Shown here piece after piece: positions 16,005 to 24,205 of a stretch of DNA of 64,000 nt. Within the stretch, counting starts at the first letter, position 1, and every line of letters starts with the position of its first letter. The notes under the pieces are model-generated. The model was not told the origin of the DNA. It did not search any database and saw only the letters and a program-made list of their open reading frames with translations. A program made the position numbers and the translations under genes. Source of the DNA: an uncultured Clostridia bacterium (GTDB lineage Bacteria; Bacillota; Clostridia; Lachnospirales; CAG-274); NCBI GenBank assembly GCA_947585865.1, contig CANPXH010000011.1, positions 1 through 64,000 on the forward strand. The letters are read 5' to 3'.

Positions 16005-17174
16005 ATGAGTGCAACCGGCTTTACGGTCTTGATTGCACTTGTATGGATAAGTCTGTTTATAACAATAGCGGTTTTCTTCAGACGCCTTGGCTTATTTTAC
16101 AGATTTTTTTCTGTAGATGTCCTGTTTTTTATCATATTCTTGTGTTTTCTGAGATTATTTGTTCCGATCGAATTTTTCGCCTTTACAGGCGTTGTGAATT
16201 CCAGGAAATATCTCAGATCCGTTTTCCATATTATCGGGCAGACTGTATTCACCTTTAACTTAGGCGGATATACTGTCGATATGACATGGGGCATGCTCCT
16301 GCTTTCCATATCCTCGGCAGGCTCATTTGTTGTGCTTTGCCGTAAGATAAAGGAAGCCTATGACGTTAAAAAGCTCTTGAGCTTGTCTCTGCCCTGTGAG
16401 GATGCAAGAATAAACGATATGGTGAAGACCCTTTCGGCAAGGCTTGGTATAAGAAGAAATATTAAGGTAACCATAAACAGCGGATTTATTTCCCCTGCTG
16501 TAGCGGGTTGGGTATGCCCTGTAATTGTAATGCCGTGTACGGATTTTAATGAAACAGAATTAAAAGGGATATTGGTTCATGAATTAGCGCATTACAAATA
16601 CAAACACCTAATCATAAAGCTATTGGCAAATCTCATAGAAATACTGCTTTGGTGGAATCCGTTTATACACAGGCTCAGAAAAGAAGTCGACAATGCTTTG
16701 GAATTCCATGCCGACAGCAAATTGAGCTATTTACTGGATTATGATGAGCAGTATAAGTATCTTTGTGCCATTGTAAAGGTCGTAAAAAATGCGGAGAACA
16801 AAACCCTCCCAAATTTGGCAATAGGACTGAGTGCGGCAAAAGAGGATGTGCTTGAACAAAGATTTAGGCTTATCCTGGAAAAGTGCTATAATAAAAGACA
16901 TAGGCTCAACAATGTTCTTTTATGTATAATGCTTTGTGCATTGTTTATCTATTCCTATTCCTTTGTGGTACAACCCTATGTGACGCCCACATATGAGGAT
17001 TATAATGACGGCGCACCTTTTATTGCACCTGACTCATACATATTGTGCGGAAAAGATCTGTATGCGATATATGATCCCAAAGGCGAGATGCTTTCGGTGA
17101 GAGAAATGCCTATAGCAGACAATCTCAAATCTCTTGAAATAAGAGACGCAAGGGGGAATATGAATGAAAATTAA
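16005..17174 (+). CDS. M56 family membrane metallopeptidase (BlaR1-like, no sensor domain)
   Basis: The 389-residue product has several N-terminal TM helices (within residues 5-115), an M56 zinc protease domain with HELAH at 192-196 and the probable third-ligand region EFHAD at 233-237, and a last TM helix at about 309-333. Only about 55 residues follow outside the cell. BlaR1 has a penicillin-binding sensor domain there, so this is a sensor-less or peptide-sensing form. AAGGAGGACTAACA precedes the ATG. Its last codons overlap the start of the secreted-peptide gene by 11 nt, implying tight coupling. By analogy it would sense an envelope signal and inactivate the adjacent repressor. Confidence 0.85.
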   Translation: MSATGFTVLIALVWISLFITIAVFFRRLGLFYRFFSVDVLFFIIFLCFLRLFVPIEFFAFTGVVNSRKYLRSVFHIIGQTVFTFNLGGYTVDMTWGMLLLSISSAGSFVVLCRKIKEAYDVKKLLSLSLPCEDARINDMVKTLSARLGIRRNIKVTINSGFISPAVAGWVCPVIVMPCTDFNETELKGILVHELAHYKYKHLIIKLLANLIEILLWWNPFIHRLRKEVDNALEFHADSKLSYLLDYDEQYKYLCAIVKVVKNAENKTLPNLAIGLSAAKEDVLEQRFRLILEKCYNKRHRLNNVLLCIMLCALFIYSYSFVVQPYVTPTYEDYNDGAPFIAPDSYILCGKDLYAIYDPKGEMLSVREMPIADNLKSLEIRDARGNMNEN

Positions 17175-17421
17175 AAAAATTATGGCACAGGGTCTTATCG
17201 CAGCTGCTGTATTTACATCTGCGCTTTCAGGCACTGCCTTTGCAGGAGAAGCTTGTGCCGATGATGAAGTATCTGTTATAGCTGCCGATGACACTGCCGG
17301 TCAGCTCCGTCAAGAAATAGTAGGTTACAGATACGTGCTTAAAGACGGCATTTGGTACAGAAGACTTTGGTCATATACATATGGAAAATGGCTTGAAGAT
17401 GAATGGACACCCGTACCGTGA
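17164..17421 (+). CDS. Small secreted aromatic-rich peptide
   Basis: The 85-residue product begins with a clear signal peptide (basic MKIKK, hydrophobic core, AFA-GE cleavage likely near residue 27). The mature part is about 58 residues. It has an acidic, flexible first half and a C-terminal block from about residue 55, VGYRYVLKDGIWYRRLWSY followed by Lys, Trp, Asp/Glu and a final TPVP, with five tyrosines or tryptophans spaced every few residues. I recall similar tails in other small clostridial secreted proteins of unknown role. The start overlaps the M56 gene and a terminator follows, so it is the last gene of the operon. It could be the substrate, ligand or effector of the M56 protease; nothing here proves which. 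Confidence 0.72.
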   Translation: MKIKKIMAQGLIAAAVFTSALSGTAFAGEACADDEVSVIAADDTAGQLRQEIVGYRYVLKDGIWYRRLWSYTYGKWLEDEWTPVP

Positions 17422-17525
17422 TCCGACAGCTATAATATGACTTTAAATAAGTTAAGTTGGCTAAAAAGGGAATTGGTTAACTTTTAATATCAATATATAG
17501 GTCAACATCGGATAAAGAGTGACCG

Positions 17526-17560
17526 ACCACCTGTTATTCAGTATAGCAGGTGGTTTTTTT
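17526..17560 (+). terminator. Terminator of the BlaI/M56/peptide operon
   Basis: Arms ACCACCTG (17526-17533) and CAGGTGGT (17547-17554) are followed by a T run to 17560. The rest of the 374-nt gap (17422-17795) holds this and the lysC terminator; I see no other feature. Confidence 0.85.
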
Positions 17561-17720
17561 GTGTAATAAAAGGGATATGCCGAAGGTATTAAAAAGGCTT
17601 TGCATTATCTTTTAGGCAAGGATACGCTCAGGATGTACCGACGGCAAACCGCAGGGCATAAATGACTTGTTTGACCCTCCGCCGTTTATATAAGCCTTTA
17701 TATCTATTCTCAAATATAAA

Positions 17721-17755
17721 TATCCCCTTAGAGCAGCCGCTGCTTTAAGGGGATA
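17721..17755 (-). terminator. Terminator after lysC
   Basis: Long arms TATCCCCTTAGAGCA (17721-17735) and TGCTTTAAGGGGATA (17741-17755) pair with one mismatch. On the minus strand it lies 41 nt past the lysC stop and is followed by TTTATATTT. Confidence 0.65.
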
Positions 17756-17795
17756 GAAATACCGCAAATATTTTATGCCAAACAGACTTTTAGCA

Positions 17796-19019
17796 TCAAT
17801 TTCTGTGCTGCATGGCATTGGTTATGAATTTATCATGTATGGCAATGGCAGCCCTGTCCGCATCCTTTGCGGACACAAGAATGGATATCTTTATCTCGGA
17901 AGTGGATATCATCTTTACATTGATGCCTGCATCAAATGTAGCCTCAAACATAGCAGCGGCAACGCCCGGATTGGTAGCCATACCTGCGCCTACCACAGAG
18001 ACCTTTGCTATATCATCATTGTAGCTGATCTCTTTAAATCCAAGTCTGTCGGCATTTTTCTGAAGGATCTCCACCGCCTTTTCCATATCGCCTTTTGAAA
18101 CGGTAAATGAAATATCCTTTGTAAGCTCACGGCCTATAGACTGTATAATAAGATCCACACTTATCTTTTCCTTGCTTAAAAGTGAAAATATCTTAAAGGC
18201 TGAGCCCGGCTGATCCTTTATACCCACAACTGCTATTCTGGCAACATCTTTATCTACGGCAACGCCGTTTACAAGCATTCTTTCCAATTTAGATTCCTCC
18301 TTAACAACTGTACCCTCTGCATCTGTCATACTGCTTCTTACTACTAAATTAACATTGTATTTCTTGGCAAGCTCTACCGAACGATTGTGCAGCACCTTGG
18401 CGCCAAGGCTGGCAAGCTCAAGCATCTCGTCATATGTTATCTCATCAAGCTTCACCGCATTCTTTACCAAACGTGGGTCACAGGTATACACACCGTCGAC
18501 ATCCGTATATATCTCGCAAATATCCGCACCCAGCTTTGCAGCCAAAGCAACGGCTGAGGTATCTGATCCCCCTCTGCCGAGAGTGGTTATATCCAAATGC
18601 CTGTTCACGCCTTGGAAGCCTGTTATTATCACTATGTTCTTCTTTGCAAGCTCATTGGTTATCCTTTCTGTGGATATTTCCTTTATCCTTGCATTGCTGT
18701 AGTTTGAAGTGGAATATATATGGCACTGAAAAGCATTAAGGGAAATAACGGGATAGCCCAGCCTTTCCACAGCCATTGCCATAAGTGCGACCGACTGCTG
18801 TTCTCCCGTGGACAAGAGCATATCCATTTCTCTCTTGCTTGCGTTGGGGTTTATCTCTATGGCCTTTTCAATAAGCTCATCTGTGGTATCTCCTTGTGCG
18901 CTCAGCACCACTACTACCTGGTTGCCTTCCTTATAACTGTCCGTTATGATCCGGGCAACATGATTTATCCTTTCTGCATTGGCAACAGATGAACCGCCGA
19001 ATTTTTTTACGATCAACAT
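17796..19019 (-). CDS. lysC: Aspartate kinase
   Basis: This enzyme phosphorylates aspartate, the first step towards lysine, threonine and methionine. The 407-residue product starts with the kinase motif VKKFGGSSVANAERI and contains ITGFQGVNRHLDITTLGRGGSDTSAVALAA near residues 120-150, both diagnostic. Two C-terminal ACT domains follow (about 265-400), the usual site of feedback control by lysine or threonine. CTAAGGAGATATAATT precedes the ATG. It is the last gene of an ACT protein-hom-lysC unit, with 12 nt between hom and lysC. No lysine riboswitch or T-box is visible. Confidence 0.95.
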   Translation of the reverse strand: MLIVKKFGGSSVANAERINHVARIITDSYKEGNQVVVVLSAQGDTTDELIEKAIEINPNASKREMDMLLSTGEQQSVALMAMAVERLGYPVISLNAFQCHIYSTSNYSNARIKEISTERITNELAKKNIVIITGFQGVNRHLDITTLGRGGSDTSAVALAAKLGADICEIYTDVDGVYTCDPRLVKNAVKLDEITYDEMLELASLGAKVLHNRSVELAKKYNVNLVVRSSMTDAEGTVVKEESKLERMLVNGVAVDKDVARIAVVGIKDQPGSAFKIFSLLSKEKISVDLIIQSIGRELTKDISFTVSKGDMEKAVEILQKNADRLGFKEISYNDDIAKVSVVGAGMATNPGVAAAMFEATFDAGINVKMISTSEIKISILVSAKDADRAAIAIHDKFITNAMQHRN

Positions 19020-19031
19020 AATTATATCTCC

Positions 19032-20270
19032 TTAGCCTTCCATTCTTATTGTGTTAAGTATACCGTTTATACCGTCTGTATTTAATAACTCCTCAAGCCT
19101 TGAGTTTATTTCCGACTCGCTTGCCTTCTTTGTTACAAAAGCAAATTCATCTTCAGCTCCCTCAAGCTCTATGATATCCTTCGCAGCGAATATATTGCCC
19201 ACTGCGGCGATGGCGCTGTCCTTTTGGGCATACTCCACTCTCACGAGCTTGCTTACCTTCACGTCATCTATATCCATAAGCTCTTGCTTCTCCTCTGACC
19301 ATTTTATGCCCAGATTTATATTTCTGTGCCTTACCGCATCTACTATATCGCTTACAACGGCGCTGGCCGTAGGCAGCTTGCCCGCTCCTCTGCCGTAGAA
19401 CATAACATCCCCCAGCATATTGCCCTTTAATAAAATGGCATTGAATACATCGCTCACCATACTCAGCGGATTGTCCGAGCTTACAACGGCAGGAGCAACT
19501 CTTGCCCATACCCTTCCGTCTTCAAAGCCTGCCTTGCCTAAAAGCTTTATTATACCGCCAAGCTTTTGAGCATAGAGCATATCCGTTGTGGAGATATTTG
19601 TTATACCCTCTGTGTATATATCCTCGTAGCTTACGGTCTTTTCCGTGGCAAGTGACGCAAGTATGGCTATTTTTCTGCACGCATCGTAACCCTCCACATC
19701 GGCGGCGGGGTTCCTTTCGGCATATCCCTTTGCCTGAGCATCCTTGAGCACGTCTTCATAGTCAAGACCTTCCGTGTCCATTTTTGTAAGCATATAGTTG
19801 GTCGTGCCGTTGAGTATGCCCGTTACCGCCTCTATCCTGTCTGAGGTGATGCTTCTGTTTATAGGGCGTATTATAGGTATGCCGCCGCCAACGCTTGCCT
19901 CAAAGAGGAAATTCACATTGTTTTCCTTTGCTATCCTCATAAGCTCTGCGCCGTGTGCCGCCACAAGCTCCTTGTTGGAGGTGCATACGCTCTTGCCGCT
20001 TTGCAAAGCGCTCTTTACAAAGGAATAGGCAGGGTCTACGCCGCCCATTACTTCCACTACCACTTCAACCTCGGGATCGTTTAATATATCATCGTAGTTG
20101 TGTGTTATCATATTTTGTATGGGATCTCCCGGAAAATCCCGAAGATCCAGCACATATTTAATATCTACAGGCTGTTCCGCCTTGGACTGTATAAGCTCCC
20201 TGTTGGTATTCATTACCTCCACTACGCCTGAACCTACCGTTCCGTAGCCCAATACTGCTATAACTGCCAT
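19032..20270 (-). CDS. hom: Homoserine dehydrogenase
   Basis: This enzyme reduces aspartate semialdehyde to homoserine in threonine/methionine synthesis. The 412-residue product has the NAD(P)-binding motif GYGTVGSGVVEVM at the N-terminus, TSNKELVAAHG near residue 100, the substrate-binding block GILNGTTNYMLTKM near residue 170 and a C-terminal ACT domain (about 330-405). ATG 20270 is preceded by GGGAG at 8 nt, so I prefer it to the GTG at 20279, which overlaps the stop of the upstream ACT gene and has no usable spacing. Confidence 0.94.
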   Translation of the reverse strand: MAVIAVLGYGTVGSGVVEVMNTNRELIQSKAEQPVDIKYVLDLRDFPGDPIQNMITHNYDDILNDPEVEVVVEVMGGVDPAYSFVKSALQSGKSVCTSNKELVAAHGAELMRIAKENNVNFLFEASVGGGIPIIRPINRSITSDRIEAVTGILNGTTNYMLTKMDTEGLDYEDVLKDAQAKGYAERNPAADVEGYDACRKIAILASLATEKTVSYEDIYTEGITNISTTDMLYAQKLGGIIKLLGKAGFEDGRVWARVAPAVVSSDNPLSMVSDVFNAILLKGNMLGDVMFYGRGAGKLPTASAVVSDIVDAVRHRNINLGIKWSEEKQELMDIDDVKVSKLVRVEYAQKDSAIAAVGNIFAAKDIIELEGAEDEFAFVTKKASESEINSRLEELLNTDGINGILNTIRMEG

Positions 20271-20275
20271 TATAT

Positions 20276-20719
20276 TCACTCCCTAGCTATTATTTTAATG
20301 GACTTGACGCCCTTTATACCGGCAATGATCTTTATAAGATCGCCAAGCTGCTTTTTCATATTACCCGTTTCTATACTGATGGTAACATTTGCGATACCGT
20401 TTATGGGGATCGTCTGATTGATCGTAAGTATATTTGCGCCGCTTTGAGCCATAAAATTGAGCACATTGCTCAAAAGCCCCGCCTCATCCGTAAGATCGAA
20501 GGCTATTATTGCGGTCCTCCCTCTTGTGCCTGCGCCAAGCTGAGAAACATAGTCCTTATATTTATAGTAGGCGCTGCGGCTCACGCCAACGATATCCACC
20601 GCTTCCTGCACAGAAGAGGCGATATGCTGCTCCAAAAGTCCTTTGGCCTCTACGACCTTTATATAAACATCGGGCAGCGCTCTTTTATCAACGATATAGT
20701 ATTCGGAAGAATCTCCCAT
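20276..20719 (-). CDS. ACT domain protein (PheB/UPF0735 family)
   Basis: The 147-residue product has a short N-terminal helix-turn-helix-like part with VDIVGVSRSAYYKYKDYV (about 42-60) and a C-terminal ACT domain (about 68-145). This is the PheB-type protein that often precedes hom in Firmicutes, thought to sense an amino acid. ATG 20719 follows AAGGAG at 9 nt; the reading frame is open further upstream to 20791, but those residues have no ribosome-binding site. It is the first gene before hom and lysC. Its direct role is unknown; by position it likely tunes aspartate-family synthesis. Confidence 0.85.
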   Translation of the reverse strand: MGDSSEYYIVDKRALPDVYIKVVEAKGLLEQHIASSVQEAVDIVGVSRSAYYKYKDYVSQLGAGTRGRTAIIAFDLTDEAGLLSNVLNFMAQSGANILTINQTIPINGIANVTISIETGNMKKQLGDLIKIIAGIKGVKSIKIIARE

Positions 20720-20896
20720 AGCTTTGTACTCCTTACGCACACAATTGTTTTCCATAGGAAGAAATATACCATATTTAAAGTCAAAAATCAAGGGTTAATT
20801 TAAAAAATTTTTGTGAATGGCAAATATGAAAATATGAAGGTATCGTGAACATATTATTTTCTTTATACATAAGCCTTGGAAATCCGACTAAAATAC

Positions 20897-20925
20897 TTGA
20901 CATTTACATACAATAGTGATAATAT
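20897..20925 (+). promoter_or_regulatory. Promoter of the Rrf2-iscS-iscU-mnmA operon
   Basis: TTGACA (20897-20902), a 17-nt spacer and TAATAT (20920-20925) lie 44 nt before the regulator start. Confidence 0.8.
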
Positions 20926-20931
20926 ATCAAT

Positions 20932-20951
20932 GCCGAGTTAAAAAGTCGGAA
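20932..20951 (+). promoter_or_regulatory. Candidate Rrf2/IscR operator
   Basis: An imperfect palindrome CCGAGTT-AAA-AAGTCGG sits between the -10 box and the start codon. A second half-site TCCGACT (20883-20889) lies just upstream of the -35 box, forming an inverted pair with AGTCGGA (20944-20950). This bracketing of the promoter suggests autorepression by the Rrf2 protein it precedes. Confidence 0.5.
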
Positions 20952-20968
20952 TTAAAGAAGGTGATATT

Positions 20969-21379
20969 ATGAAAATATCCACAAGGGGCCGCTACGGTCT
21001 TAAGGCAATGGTGGATATAGCCTTGAACTCAGGGGAGAATACTTGTGTTTCTCTTAAATCTATAGCCGAAAGAACGGGCATAAGCGAAAACTATTTGGAG
21101 CAGCTCATATCTCCTCTTAAAAAAGCTCAGCTCGTAAAGAGCACAAGAGGAGCGCAGGGCGGATATATTCTAAATAAAAATGCAGAAAATATATCGGTAG
21201 GCGATGTTCTGAGAGCCGTGGAAGGTCCTCTTGAATTGGTGGAATGCCTTTCAAAAAGCGAGAGCTGCGGCACAGGTGATTGCGAAAGCTGTATCACAAG
21301 AGGCGTGTGGGCCAAACTCAGCGACAGCGTAAGCGAAGCCGCCGACAATATATCTTTGGCGGAATTAGTTGATCAATAA
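20969..21379 (+). CDS. iscR: Rrf2 family regulator, IscR-like
   Basis: IscR-type regulators bind a [2Fe-2S] cluster and control Fe-S cluster synthesis genes. The 136-residue product has an N-terminal winged helix ([13 protein letters not shown], then [25 protein letters not shown]). It carries four cysteines, at 93, 100, 105 and 108, in the cluster-binding region. GAAGGTGATATT precedes the ATG. It heads an operon with a cysteine desulfurase, a scaffold and mnmA, the expected targets. CymR-type cysteine regulators are the alternative, but they usually lack this cysteine set. Confidence 0.88.
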   Translation: MKISTRGRYGLKAMVDIALNSGENTCVSLKSIAERTGISENYLEQLISPLKKAQLVKSTRGAQGGYILNKNAENISVGDVLRAVEGPLELVECLSKSESCGTGDCESCITRGVWAKLSDSVSEAADNISLAELVDQ

Positions 21380-21392
21380 GGAGAGAGCAGTA

Positions 21393-22568
21393 ATGGAATA
21401 TTATTTTGACAACGCCGCAACCACAGCGGCAAGACCTGAAGTCGTTGAAGCAATGACTCAATACTTTACGGAAAGCTACGGCAATCCTTCAAGCATATAC
21501 AAAATAGCACAGAAGAACAAAACGGCTGTTGAAAAGGCGAGAGAACAGATCGCCGCCGCCATCGGTTCCGATGCAAACGAGATATACTTTACGGCAGGCG
21601 GTTCGGAAGCCGACAACTGGGCCATAAAGGGTATTGCAGAAAGCTACAGGGATAAAGGAAAGCACATCATAACAAGCTGCATAGAGCATCATGCAGTGCT
21701 ACACACCTGCGAATATCTTGAAACAAAGGGCTATGATGTGACCTATCTTCCCGTTGACGAATACGGACTTGTATCTCTTAAGGATGTTAAAAAGGCGGTA
21801 AGAGACGATACCATACTTATAACGATAATGTTTGCCAACAACGAGATAGGCACCATAGAGCCTATCGGTGAAATTGGCGCCTTTGCAAGAGAAAAAGGCA
21901 TTATTTTCCACACCGATGCGGTCCAGGCTGTAGGCCATGTGCCTATTGACGTAAAGGCTATGAATATAGATATGCTCTCAATGAGCGGACACAAGTTCTA
22001 CGGACCTAAGGGCATAGGCGCTCTTTATATGAGAAAGGGCATAAAGATAACTCCTCTCATACACGGCGGCGCTCAGGAAAGAAGCAGAAGAGCGGGCACA
22101 GAAAACGTACCCGGCATAATAGGTATGGGGCTTGCGGCGGAGCTTGCCGTAAAGGAGCTTGATACGGAAATGCCAAGGCTCACATCTCTCAGAGATAAGC
22201 TTATAAACAGCATACTTGAAAAGGTACCCTATTCAAGGCTTAACGGCCACCCGACAAAGAGACTTCCGGGCAATGCCAATATATCATTTGAATATATCGA
22301 AGGCGAGAGCATACTGCTCCTGCTGGACTACAAGGGCATATGCGCTTCTTCCGGCAGCGCCTGCACAAGCGGTTCTCTCGATCCGTCTCATGTGCTTTTG
22401 GCAATCGGCCTGCCTCACGAAAAGGCTCACGGCTCAGTTCGTCTTACAATGGGTCACTTCACTACCGAGGAGCAGGTGGATTACGTTATACAGGAGCTCC
22501 CTCCTATTATAGAAAGACTGAGAATGATGTCTCCTCTCTATGAGGAAATTTTGAAAAATAAAAATTAA
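21393..22568 (+). CDS. iscS: Cysteine desulfurase (NifS/IscS type)
   Basis: This PLP enzyme takes sulfur from cysteine and passes a persulfide to Fe-S scaffolds and tRNA thiolation. The 391-residue product starts [11 protein letters not shown], has [17 protein letters not shown] with the PLP lysine near residue 200, and the mobile catalytic-Cys loop [17 protein letters not shown] near residue 320. ATG 21393 follows AAGGAGAG and is preferred over the in-frame ATG at 21369 that overlaps the iscR gene. Its neighbours, the IscU scaffold and mnmA, are its two usual sulfur acceptors. Confidence 0.95.
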   Translation: MEYYFDNAATTAARPEVVEAMTQYFTESYGNPSSIYKIAQKNKTAVEKAREQIAAAIGSDANEIYFTAGGSEADNWAIKGIAESYRDKGKHIITSCIEHHAVLHTCEYLETKGYDVTYLPVDEYGLVSLKDVKKAVRDDTILITIMFANNEIGTIEPIGEIGAFAREKGIIFHTDAVQAVGHVPIDVKAMNIDMLSMSGHKFYGPKGIGALYMRKGIKITPLIHGGAQERSRRAGTENVPGIIGMGLAAELAVKELDTEMPRLTSLRDKLINSILEKVPYSRLNGHPTKRLPGNANISFEYIEGESILLLLDYKGICASSGSACTSGSLDPSHVLLAIGLPHEKAHGSVRLTMGHFTTEEQVDYVIQELPPIIERLRMMSPLYEEILKNKN

Positions 22569-22580
22569 GGAGAGATTTAT

Positions 22581-23021
22581 ATGCAGTACAGCGAAAAAGT
22601 AATGGATCACTTTATGAACCCCAGAAACGTAGGCGAGATCGAAGATGCCAGCGGCGTAGGCACAGTAGGCAACGCCAAGTGCGGCGATATCATGAAGGTA
22701 TATCTTAAGATAGAAGACGGCATAGTAAAAGACGCCAAGTTCAAAACCTTCGGCTGCGGCGCCGCCGTTGCCACAAGCTCTATGGCTACCGAGCTCATAA
22801 AGGGCAAGACTATACAAGAGGCTATGGAAATAACGAACAAGGCCGTTATGGAGGCTCTTGACGGACTTCCGCCCATAAAGGTACACTGTTCATGTCTTGC
22901 CGAGGAGGCTCTTCATGCTGCCCTTTGGGATTATGCGCAGAAGAACAATATTGTCATAGAAGGTCTTGAAGAGCCTGTAAATGATATAAGCGAGCACGAG
23001 GAGATCCCCGAGGAGGAATAA
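22581..23021 (+). CDS. iscU: Fe-S cluster assembly scaffold (NifU/IscU N-terminal type)
   Basis: IscU builds [2Fe-2S] clusters from iron and sulfur delivered by IscS. The 146-residue product has VMDHFMNPRNVGEIEDA at the start and the three conserved cysteines, in GNAKCGD (about 36), KFKTFGCGAAVATSSM (about 60) and VHCSCLAEEAL (about 103). The C-terminal 20 residues are an acidic extension ending EEIPEEE. It lies 12 nt after iscS with a good ribosome-binding site, and mnmA starts 1 nt after its stop, so all are co-transcribed. Confidence 0.94.
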   Translation: MQYSEKVMDHFMNPRNVGEIEDASGVGTVGNAKCGDIMKVYLKIEDGIVKDAKFKTFGCGAAVATSSMATELIKGKTIQEAMEITNKAVMEALDGLPPIKVHCSCLAEEALHAALWDYAQKNNIVIEGLEEPVNDISEHEEIPEEE

Positions 23022-23022
23022 T

Positions 23023-24078
23023 ATGACCAAGGTAGTGGTAGGTATGTCCGGAGGAGTGGATTCCTCCGTTGCCGCATATCTCCTTAAGGAACAGGGCTAT
23101 GATGTTATAGGCGTTACAATGGCGCTTTTTGACGGCGCAGATGAAGAAGGGCTCTGCTGCGGACTTTCCGCCACGGAGGATGCAAGAGCTGTTGCCGACA
23201 ATATAGGCATACCTCACTATGTTTTCAATTTCAAGAAGGAATTCAAGGAGTATGTAACGGACTACTTTATCTCCGAATATCTTAAGGGAGCTACGCCCAA
23301 TCCCTGCATTGCCTGCAACCGCTATTTAAAATGGGAGGCTCTTCTGAACAGGAGCCTTGAGATAGGCGCAGAGTTCATTGCCACAGGCCACTATGCCACA
23401 GTGACAAGGCATCCGTCTACGGGAAGATATACGCTCCAAACTGCCGACAGCAAGGATCAGACCTATGCCCTTTACGCTCTTAGCCAGTATCAGCTTGAAC
23501 ATACCCTTATGCCCATAGGCGGATTTTCAAAGCCTTATATAAGAGATATAGCTAAAAAATTAGGGCTTAGGACAGCAGATAAGCCTGACAGCCAGGACAT
23601 ATGCTTTGTGCCCGACGGCGATCACGGCCGCTTTATAAAGGAAAACACCTCCGCCGCAATACCCGAAGGGGATTTTGTGGACAGCGCAGGAAATATACTG
23701 GGCAGGCACAAGGGTATAATAAACTATACGATAGGCCAGAGAAAGGGTCTTGGCATAGCCTTGGGCGTACCTGCCTATGTTACAAAAATAGATCCTAAAA
23801 ACAATCGGGTAGTGCTGGGAAGCAATGAAGACCTGTTCAGCACAAGGGTACTTGTGCAAAACTATAACCCTATGGGGCTGGAGATGCCCTCGGGGGAAAT
23901 ACGTGTCAGCGGAAAGCTCAGATACACTCAGCCAAAAGCAGACTGTACCATAAGACCTGTGGGAAACAGTATTGTAGAAGCCGTGTTCGATACGCCTCAA
24001 AGAGCCGTTACGCCCGGACAGGCAGCGGTGTTTTATGACGGCGAATACGTAGCAGGCGGCGGAACCATAATCGCTTAA
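23023..24078 (+). CDS. mnmA: tRNA 2-thiouridylase MnmA
   Basis: MnmA adds sulfur to U34 of tRNA-Lys, -Glu and -Gln, using sulfur from IscS. The 351-residue product has the PP-loop motif GMSGGVDSSVAAYLL at the start, the catalytic cysteine regions in ATPNPCIACNRYLKW (about 87-101) and SQDICFVPDGDHGRFI (about 190-205), and a C-terminal beta-barrel. Its position right after iscS-iscU matches the sulfur relay. A strong terminator follows the stop. Confidence 0.96.
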   Translation: MTKVVVGMSGGVDSSVAAYLLKEQGYDVIGVTMALFDGADEEGLCCGLSATEDARAVADNIGIPHYVFNFKKEFKEYVTDYFISEYLKGATPNPCIACNRYLKWEALLNRSLEIGAEFIATGHYATVTRHPSTGRYTLQTADSKDQTYALYALSQYQLEHTLMPIGGFSKPYIRDIAKKLGLRTADKPDSQDICFVPDGDHGRFIKENTSAAIPEGDFVDSAGNILGRHKGIINYTIGQRKGLGIALGVPAYVTKIDPKNNRVVLGSNEDLFSTRVLVQNYNPMGLEMPSGEIRVSGKLRYTQPKADCTIRPVGNSIVEAVFDTPQRAVTPGQAAVFYDGEYVAGGGTIIA

Positions 24079-24107
24079 GGAACTGATATGACACAGTTCC
24101 TTTTTTT
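24077..24107 (+). terminator. Terminator of the isc-mnmA operon
   Basis: Arms AAGGAACTG (24077-24085) and CAGTTCCTT (24094-24102) are followed by T to 24107. The hairpin begins inside the mnmA stop codon. Confidence 0.88.
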
Positions 24108-24137
24108 ATGCCGTTATGCCGGAGAAATGTGCCTTAT

Positions 24138-24166
24138 TTGACTTTTTGCCCATATTGTGTTAAAAT
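24138..24166 (+). promoter_or_regulatory. Promoter of the ion-channel operon
   Basis: TTGACT (24138-24143), a 17-nt spacer and TAAAAT (24161-24166) lie 40 nt before the first channel gene. Confidence 0.65.
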
Positions 24167-24205
24167 ATAAAAAATGTGGCAAAAAATAAAAAGGAGGTAT
24201 TTTTT

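Noticed and set aside
20720-20968. A T-box, lysine riboswitch or attenuator before the ACT-hom-lysC genes
   Set aside because: I found no T-box core sequence, no specifier-loop layout and no terminator hairpin in this gap, only the divergent iscR promoter.
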